Shown piece by piece: positions 56,413 through 64,000 of a DNA stretch of 64,000 bases (positions are counted from its first letter, which is position 1; each line of letters begins with the position of its first letter). The stretch comes from Thozetella sp. PMI_491 (lineage: Eukaryota; Ascomycota; Sordariomycetes; Chaetosphaeriales; Chaetosphaeriaceae): assembly GCA_021432635.1 (NCBI GenBank), contig MU270067.1, positions 248,001 through 312,000 on the forward strand. The letters run 5' to 3'. The position numbers and the translations under genes were made by a program. The notes under the pieces were generated by a model that ran no database searches, had not been told where the DNA came from, and saw only the letters and a program-made list of their open reading frames with translations.

Positions 56413-58336
56413 GTTCCCGTCGACCACGAAGGCCACCTAGGCCATCGGCTACAGAAGGTATGGCGAGCACGGCGTTCAAGATTGTGCCTCACCGGCTGCA
56501 CACCTCAAGACGCATTCCGGAGACGGTCTGGGAAGAATTCAGGGGGGAGATCATCAAGCAGTACACAGAGAAGCCCTTGAAAAGAGTCATGGAACACATG
56601 GAGAAAGCTTTGGGCTTCAAGGCTACGTATGTCTGGTTGGCTCACCGCTCCTCATCCTCTCCCCCTCCCTCCCCCCCGCGCTACCCTCCCTCCTTCCTGC
56701 CGTGTAGCGCTGGGGCCAGTCACCCGGCCGCCCTGTTGCTCTCCTATCTTCACCGGCGGTGCCACCAGCGCCCCGAAACCCTGCTTCACGAAAGACGATC
56801 GCCAATGGCGGCGCGCCTCACATTTTACAGCGCTGACCTTGGTTTCGCTGTTACTGTAGGAAGAGGCAATATGTTCACCGCCTTGGCGTCTGGGGGATCC
56901 GAAAGTATGGAAAGGCTGATCGCGATGAGTCCCGGGAGGCTTCCGAGCCGCCAACTCTCGGGGTCGTGTCCGCCCAGCCGCGTCTGTACGACCAGCTCAT
57001 GATGGACGCCGGCGGCGGCAGTAATGAAGCGTCGCAAAGGGTCTTTGCTGGATCCCTTCCCAGCTCGGCGCCTCGAACCCACCAATCCAGCCATGCCCGG
57101 CGCGTCTCGGCCGATCCGGGGCCGGTGCCGAAGACCTCCCGCACTCGGCCGCAGAGGGCGGTTGTCGTTCAACCCGACGTTCAGTTCCGAGAGCGAGCCA
57201 AGCTCTACGAAGCGGACCTTATGCATACTGCCGGCGACAAAGCCCGGGCATTTCCTGTCTACAGTGCCATGCATCGCCACCACCTGCTTCAGGGAGCACG
57301 CAGCCCGTCCTTCATCAGCCGTCTCGCAATCTCCTGCGTCGTTTCTGTTTCGACCCCTGAGGAGGCAGAGCTGGCAGGAGAGATTCTCGAGAATAGTATG
57401 GACTGGCTGCGGTTCCCCGGAACGCCGCACCACGCTTTGGCGTCGGCTCCCGCATCTCAACATACCCCCCCCGAGCACTTCTTGGTCCATCTGTTGCTTG
57501 CATATGTATGGGACGGCAAGGCAGGCGAAAAGATACCGCTGCTGCAGATCGATAACATCGTGGACAGCCTGGTGAGCGAGAATGGCGTCCTCAGGGAGCT
57601 TCCACGGCGCCGGCAAGAAGTGCATGTCGACTTCCTGGTGCTCGAGCTTTTGCAGTACGCCCTGGTACGTGCCCGAAATGGCGACCGGCACGGCCACTTG
57701 AAGATCATAAACATCTTGCGCCAGTTTGTGGATCAGCAGCGCAGGAGTCTCGCGCAAGGGCACGAAGCTACCGCGGAAAAGTGCCTGAAGGGCTGCCTTT
57801 TGTGGATTACCGGGCTGCTTGAGTCAAAGACGAGCACCATGGACGACGAAATGGCGCGACTGGGATTGAAGGCCTCCGATGATGTCGACGACGCCCTCCA
57901 GCTCTGCTGCTATCTATGGTACTACATGTGTGTCGACCCCAGTCCCGAGTGGGTGGACACAGTGGAGCCCCAGCTGGGTATGTCGCCGACCCAGATCTTA
58001 TACATCCTGGCCACTATGATCATCGCTGGCGTTCGCCGAGAGAAGTACCCGACACCGCCGCACCTGGAAGCCGACAAGGTCAACCTGCAGGCCATGGTCT
58101 GCGAGCAGGCCCGCGTGCTGGCCCAGACACACGACTCTGAGTTCCTGGACCTCTTCATCGATGAAGCGTGTCGGCTGAATCCCTTACTTCCCAGCTCTCC
58201 CACGACGCCAGACCGCAGCAAAGCCCGGCAGTACGTTTGGAATTTCATTAGCAATCTAGACCGAGGACTACCACTACCCCAGGGGCAGGGAGACATGGTA
58301 GTGCCTCTCCGGCCACCGCCCCATCGACGGCGCTAG
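56409..58336 (+). CDS. Clr5-domain protein, probable DNA-binding regulator
   Basis: Exons 56409-56626 and 56860-58336 give 564 aa. The 233-nt intron is long for this window. The N-terminal Clr5 domain is rebuilt across it: IPETVWEEFRGEIIKQYTEKPLKRVMEHMEKALGF-KAT-KRQYVHRLGVWGIRKYGK, the pattern of fungal Clr5 proteins named after a Schizosaccharomyces silencing factor. A Ser/Arg-rich linker follows. The remaining roughly 400 residues are helical, without a motif I recognise (FLVHLLLAYVWDGKAG, LLQYALVRARNGDRHGHLKIINILRQF, QARVLAQTHDSEFLDLFIDEACRLNPLLP). A second in-frame ATG at residue 18 (MASTAFKIVPH) sits closer to the domain and may be the true start. A regulatory or DNA-binding role is inferred from the domain only. 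Confidence 0.85.
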
Positions 58337-59038
58337 GCTTGCTCGTAGGCGTGCCTTTACCCCCTAGCACGCCATGAGGGATTCCCCAGGAGGACGAGAG
58401 ACGAGAGGTGTGGAATTGATCGGCTCTGTATATGATTAGGGGGCAGTGTTTACAGTGGGCGGGGCGGGGCCAACTAGTACCCTTGTCGGTGGCCATTTGT
58501 TTAAAAAAAAACCAATCACGACCTTTGATGAGATACCCGCTTTGTTTTTCTCTTTCCGGATATAGTTGCCAACTGCCAACTGGAATTCTGCCAGAGCTCG
58601 GCCATTGTGCAATAGAAGAAACAGTGTCACTGTGCTGCCTGCTTTCTTCACACATTTCAGTCAAAGTCAGGCACATAAATAAATAAAACTAGTATTGTGA
58701 TGGCAATTCTCCACTAGAAAGCCCCGAAGCGGGCTCAAAAGACAAAAAAGAAAGCAGTCTGCATGTGATTTAGGGGTATCAGTGGATGAACAAGACGACC
58801 ACCGGGCTCCCTTTCTGGGATTCCCACACATAATCTGGACGCCCCAAGTTGCCGGAATGCTGTCGTGAAGGATGGCGTCCCATGGAAAGCAAAAAAAAAA
58901 GGGTAAGGAAAATGACGAACACACAAATAGCGTGGAGAGAAAGTACCGGCACAGCTCAGTGTGCCGTAGAGACGACATGTCAGTCTTGCAGACCTATCCG
59001 CCTAATCCTCATTTCTCCATGTCCATTCTCCCACCACT
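58337..59038. other. Convergent 3' intergenic region (Clr5 gene / dynein)
   Basis: About 700 bp between the stop codons of the Clr5 gene (+) and the dynein heavy chain (-). It contains an AATAAATAAA run and A/T-rich stretches. No gene is seen. Confidence 0.5.
58678..58687 (+). terminator. Candidate polyadenylation signal AATAAATAAA
   Basis: Two overlapping AATAAA hexamers lie about 340 bp after the Clr5-gene stop codon. Fungal polyadenylation signals are loose, so this is only suggestive. Confidence 0.3.
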
Positions 59039-62000
59039 TCACGCCTCCGTCACGAGTTGCTCGCCCTCGTCGAGCAGGTCTGTTACTTTCTTTAGGTTCC
59101 CAATCAAGCTGCGACCAAGGCCCACCAGAAGTAGCTTCTCTGCGTTCGCCGGAAGGCCGAGGTAGGTTGGCGGCTCGCGCTCGGGCAGCTTATGGATCCA
59201 GCCCATGAACTCCTGGAGCGATGTCCCCGATGGTACCACTAGGCTGGCTGTATCCTCGCCACCTTCGACGAGTTTGTGGCCAATTTCGAAGGCAGTGGGG
59301 GTCAGGAACGAGTGCACGAGCTGCGTTAGAAGTTTGAAGTCTCCCTCGTCATCGACCTTGCCGCCGTAGGTCTCGGTGACGAGATACCGTATCATCTCCC
59401 AGGGTATGTTTTGGGGCGCAATGTTCGTGCGGTTCTGCGCCGCCGTCTCGACCCACGTGTCGATCACAAAGGCGGAGCATTCGTACTGCGAAGATGATTA
59501 GCAGGCGGTCTATAAATTGGAATTGACAGTGTGGGCTTACGTCGGCATCGTTGAACTCCCAGAAGCCCTTCCATCCAAGGTTGGGCGCGTAGCGCAGACG
59601 CTCTTGCACGACTGCATGCAAGAACGAGAGGAGCAAGTATAGCCTCGTGCGCTCGACGGGGCTCTTGGAAGAGCGCGTGGACAGAGACGACATCGAGTCC
59701 TTCATGTTGGCACGCACGCCAGCAGGCTGCTCGTACATCAAGACGCGGGAGGCACGGAGGAAGTTGACCGGGATCTTGGGGCTCGACTCCATGGAGAGGA
59801 ACAAGCGGAAGTCGGGGTTGGGGTTGAGAGACTCCATGCGCTTCTCCAAGCTTTGCAGCCAGGTGGGTGCCAGGTGCACGTTCTTGATAAGCACCCATGA
59901 GCCGGTCTGAGCCGCATTGCTGATGGCCTTATCGGCGCTGGCGAGGCCCTCGTTGGATCCCATGGCAATGTTGGTGCACCGCACACGCATGCGTTCCACG
60001 AGGCTGTCGACCTTGTACGAAGCATCGAAGCCAGGGCTCGAGACGAGCGAGATGGGTCGGGTTGCGGGGACTTGAGTGACTGTTTCCTTGAGGTCCTCGA
60101 CGACATCGAACAACTCGGGCCCGAAGACGAGCGTGACAAAGCGCTCTGCCGCTGGCACAAATCGGTCGAGGCGGAAGAGTTTGACAAGGAGGAGGGACAG
60201 GAGTGCCTGGTCGCGTGGCTCTGCGCTGTCATCCCATATCTTGGGCACGAAGTTTTCGGCGAGCTCTTCACCGAAGAACTTGTCCCAATCGGCTGCCGAG
60301 ACACCGTCTAGTTTCTCCTTGAGAGGTGCGAGTCGCTTCGCCCTGGTCAAGGCCTCGTCCTTCGCCTCCTTGTTGGTCGATACATCCTTGCCCTCGACGC
60401 GATCATCGATCACTAGATCCAGTAGACCCTTGTCCATCTTGTAAGGAGAGGCTTGAGCGAGGAGCATAGCTAGTGTGACGCGGTCCTTCTGGAGAAGACC
60501 CAATGCAGTCCTCTTGAAAGTCGTCACGAACAGGTCCTTTACAATGATATCGCGGCGGAGGTTGTGGTTGCTCTCATTCGCCAGGTGCGGGTTGCCATGA
60601 AGCACCGAGTTGAAGATGTCGAGGAAGTACTGCAGCGAAAACTGGTAGAAGTGGTTGAGATAGTGCAGCTGCTCCAGAACGGCGAACACGGCACTGCAGG
60701 AACGCGCGATGATATCGTACTGCAGGGTGATCTCCTCAACCTCGGCCATGACGCCTTCGGTGTTGCTCATCTTGGCCGAGATCTCAGCAGCCTCGGTCTT
60801 GAGGGTCTCTAGGGTCTCAATGACGTGGTCGTCATCGAGGATATTGCCGCGGGACTCGTTGAGTGCTTGGAGCAGACGCTTCTCAAGCTGACGCAGGTGG
60901 ACCTTGAACTCACCCTGGAGCTTGATGAGGTTGGAACGCCGCTCGTCAACGTCAGGACGTTCAGACTTGAGAACTTCGTTGAGGGACTGCGTCTGGAGAC
61001 TGCTCTGCGTGACCGTGAAGTTCACGAAGGTGGTTCGACTGCAGATGTCGGGCGCAAACGTGGCCGAGGGATCACGTGTAGAGAGATAGATCTTGAAGGC
61101 AGGCGAGAAGTCAATCTGCTGCTTGCCAAGCTGGATCAGGACACGGCCGCCGGTCTTCTGGTACTCCTTGTTAAGCACTTGGTTGAGGATAGGGTCGAGG
61201 TGTTCGGCATCCTGTATGAGAATGGGGTTTCCGAAACGCAAGGCACTCTCAAGCTGTTTCGTAAACGAGTCGTCGAGGAAGCTGGTGACGGTGAGCCGGC
61301 GGTCTTTGCACTCCTTCTGGAGGAACTCGGTGACGCGTCCCGAGGGATCGATGATGAGTGGGTATCGGTTGAACCGCTTGAGGATGATAGCATTTTCGGT
61401 GCAGAGGTCGTCAACTGGAAGCGAGTTTGCCTGCCAGCTAAGCCGCTCATCGGCAGTGGAGAGGTATTCGGTGACCGGGTTGTGTTGCTTGAAGTTGATG
61501 CCCGACAGATGGAGTTGGTGGAGCCAGTCCTCCATCATCGACTTGCGGAAAGTCTGATCATACAGACCGCTGTAGGCTAGGAAGGCAGCGGCAACCAAGA
61601 CATCGCCAACGAGCGTGCTGATCTGAGTCTCGAACGACTTGCTCCCCTCTTCCCAGCGGGTTCTCTCAGAGGAGAGACTGTCGAGAAGCTTGACGCTGCG
61701 GTCGACCTTGAACTGGACGCGGGACATCTCGGACTTGATGGCCTGCGTCTCGCTGATGAGTGCTGCGTACTCCGTCTTGTACGTAGCGATGCTAGATTCG
61801 AGGGCGTTGATGGTGTTCTCAACAGCCTTGGCCTCTGCCTTGGTCTGCAGAGCCTGTTCCTCCAACTGATCGACTTCCTCCCTCAAAGGACCGACGCGGT
61901 CGAGAATCTCGGCGTAGTTGACCTGAGCCTCAACCCACTGGACGAGCGGGCCACACGCCTTGCTGGCACGGTTGACCCTCTCGAAGGTGAACTCGGGGTT

Positions 62001-64000
62001 GGACAAGAACTCGTTGCGCATCTTCATACGGAGAGCCTTGGTCATCTGCCGCTCGTTGTCGAAGTTGATGATGCTAGCGATGAAATCGTCTCGTCGTACG
62101 ACGGCCTGGACCTGTTTCCAGTCGCTGACCTTATGACCGATCAACGTGCACACCGAATCCAGCGCCAGCCGAACACCCTGGGGAGGGGAGCTCATGGACC
62201 GGACCTCCGTCAGATGTTGTCGCTTGATGTTGCTGACGGATGCCTTGGCTTCCTCGACAGCAGGCTCCGCCCTTGCTAGATCTTGCAGCACAACCTTCTT
62301 TCGGGTAGCTACCTCCGCTTCCTGGACCTCCAAGGCGGCCTGGATCTCGAGAGATGTATTCTTGCGCTGTTCAGCCTCTCGCTGGTCAGCAACCATGCGT
62401 TGCAGCTTCTCGTTGGCTTCAGCATCCTTCTGCTCAAGCTGCGCCTTCTTCTCAGCCAAGCTGACGCGAAGATCGCGGACCTTGTCGACAGTGTCCCTAA
62501 GCTTCTCCAGACCAACGTTGAGATGGCGCTGTTGTTCCTCTAGGTCTTCTCGCTTTTCGTTGTACAGCTTGACATATTGGGCAACGAAGTCTAAGAAGTG
62601 ACGAGGAGTAAGGAAGGTAACCTTGCCTTGCTGCGTGAGCAACTTGGCATTGAAACGTTGCAGAGAGTAGTGCATATAGACCATCGAGTTAACAACCGTC
62701 TCGCGATGCGATGGGGGAAGGCTGAGGCCACGGTAGGCGACCGGAATGGTGTCGGGAGCAGTGAAGTTGGGCCGGTCCAAGTCGACAGAATAGGTGAGCT
62801 CGTGGGCGACCTGGAAGAGAGCTTGGTCGGACCAGTCGCCAAACCAGTTTAGCACGCAACGATTGAACAGCGCAGGTGAGGTGGCAGCCTTCGAAGAGAG
62901 GCCGTCTTCGGGTGGGTTCATCGTAAAAACGACGTGCAGATTCTTGACGATCTGACCGGTGAACCATTTGTACAGCTCCTCCTGGGAGTCTAGGAGTAGG
63001 CCCTGTCGCTGCGCGCCCTCCTTGCAAGCCGTCATGAGCGCAGCAAGGTCGTCTCCCTCGAATAGCCCAGGAACCTCAGCGTTGGCCAAGAGTGTGTTCA
63101 TGCGCTCTAGGAAGCCCGAGTCAAGAACGTTTGACTCGTCCATGATGAAGCATATCTTTTCACCCTTGCAGCCACAACGGCGAAGGACCTCCCGGAGATC
63201 TTCGTCAAAGTCTTCGGCAGAATACTTGCCGTGGACCTTGATCTGGAAGACCTTGAGGCCGTTCATCCAGGCGACGAATCGAGATAGTGTCGTCTTACCG
63301 CTGCCGCTTACACCAATCAGGATCAAATGACCCTGGGGCTGGCGGAAGACACGGTCGATACGAAGCACGTGTTCAAGCACATCATTGAAGAGAATGAGGG
63401 GAACGTCGACCTCTTCTTCGCAAAAGGTCCTAAGCCTGGCCTTGACGAAATCGCGAAGCTGTTCCCGGTCAACTGGGACGTAGTGCTTCGAGAGCCAGTT
63501 CGAGAAAAGAATTGGGCCACCAAGGGCTTTTTGCTCGTCAATGGTAGGGAACAAGTCCATCGCAATTCTCCGAACAGCGTCATCGGTCCACTTTCGTTCA
63601 TCCTCGGCCACCAAACGATCTTGGAACAGTCGCAGAGCTTCGTGAGCCCAGATCCGGATGAGGCCTTCCACGGATAGAGTCTCGAGCGGGCGGATGGCCT
63701 CGTATACACCACGCACCCATCGTGTCAACTCACGAGGACTGTAGACGTAATGGGGCTGGATCTTGGGCGTGAAGCGCTGCTGCGACTCCAGATAGAACTT
63801 GACCATGGCTTGAGTGAGAGGCTCAGCATATCCCCGCAGCGAGGGGATGATCTTGAGCACGGCCGAGTTGAAGGTACCATAGATCTGGAGCAGTGACTGC
63901 TCGCCGGGGTAGTCGACCATAATGAGCGGCGCGTGGCGCAGGAAACGGGCGCCCATAGGGGTACGGCCAGCATCGGTAGGCGGGTTACAAGCACCAACGA
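59039..64000 (-). CDS. Cytoplasmic dynein heavy chain, C-terminal portion (5' part beyond window)
   Basis: This is the motor subunit of cytoplasmic dynein 1, which drives minus-end transport on microtubules. Exons are 59541->64000 and 59039-59485, split by a 55-nt intron (donor GTAAGC, branch TGCTAATCA). The frame is already open at the window edge ([31 protein letters not shown], late AAA3). Next comes the AAA4 P-loop [12 protein letters not shown] at about 63287-63322 with its Walker B region [11 protein letters not shown]. The stalk follows: first helix about 62250-62560, microtubule-binding tip about 61960-62220, return helix about 61640-61930. Then come AAA5 ([24 protein letters not shown]), AAA6 and the C-terminal domain, ending [12 protein letters not shown]. 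No breaks are visible over 1600 codons. Single-copy dynein heavy chain in filamentous fungi corresponds to ro-1/nudA. Confidence 0.97.

Overview
The window looks like a chromosomal segment of a filamentous ascomycete, most likely a Sordariomycete of the Sordariales type. The reasons are short introns (mostly 48-110 nt) with GTRNGY-like donors and CTAAC/CTGAC branch sites, GC-rich coding sequence, CT-rich tracts before start codons, and gene families typical of these fungi: a long PHO84-type permease, a WSC sensor, a Clr5-domain protein, a fungal THO2 and cytoplasmic dynein. All protein genes look like host genes. I found no rRNA, CRISPR array or clearly intact mobile element. There is one tRNA-like Pol III promoter and one weak transposon-relic candidate. 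An assembly gap of N lies at 55825-55926.

Layout. Position 53-1854 (+) is the 3' part of a dynamin-family GTPase with an apparent 1-nt frameshift. 2509-5004 (-) is a PHO84-like phosphate permease with 6 exons, followed by a 4-kb gene-poor stretch. 8971-10630 (-) is MET2 (homoserine O-acetyltransferase), which shares a divergent promoter with THO2 (11433-18696, +). 19842-21732 (-) is a DUF300/TMEM184 membrane protein. After another 4-kb gene-poor stretch comes a WSC-domain wall sensor (25958-27359, -), then a 6.4-kb desert. 33747-37187 (-) is a one-exon kelch-repeat single-pass membrane protein. 38333-40177 (-) is an unrecognised coiled-coil protein. 43078-45955 (+) is a CSC1/OSCA-type channel. 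46435-49069 (-) is a secreted GMC oxidoreductase with nine exons. 49855-50454 (-) is an AcpS/PPT2-type phosphopantetheinyl transferase. 51139-52209 (-) is a DUF1774 membrane protein whose first intron carries a (GA)n microsatellite. 52210-56408 is a desert containing the gap. 56409-58336 (+) is a Clr5-domain protein. 59039-64000 (-) is the C-terminal part of the cytoplasmic dynein heavy chain, running off the window.

The genes do not form an obvious pathway or cluster. Several encode membrane or wall proteins (PHO84-like, DUF300, WSC, kelch-TM, CSC1, DUF1774). The rest are housekeeping: mRNA export, methionine synthesis, carrier-protein activation and dynein. Exon joins were worked out by hand from reading phase and splice motifs; the total of every complete model is a multiple of three. 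I saw no convincing new biological system. The items most worth a second look are the dynamin frameshift, several splice-site ambiguities, the tRNA-like element at 42.8 kb, the uncharacterised coiled-coil and kelch proteins, and the long deserts.
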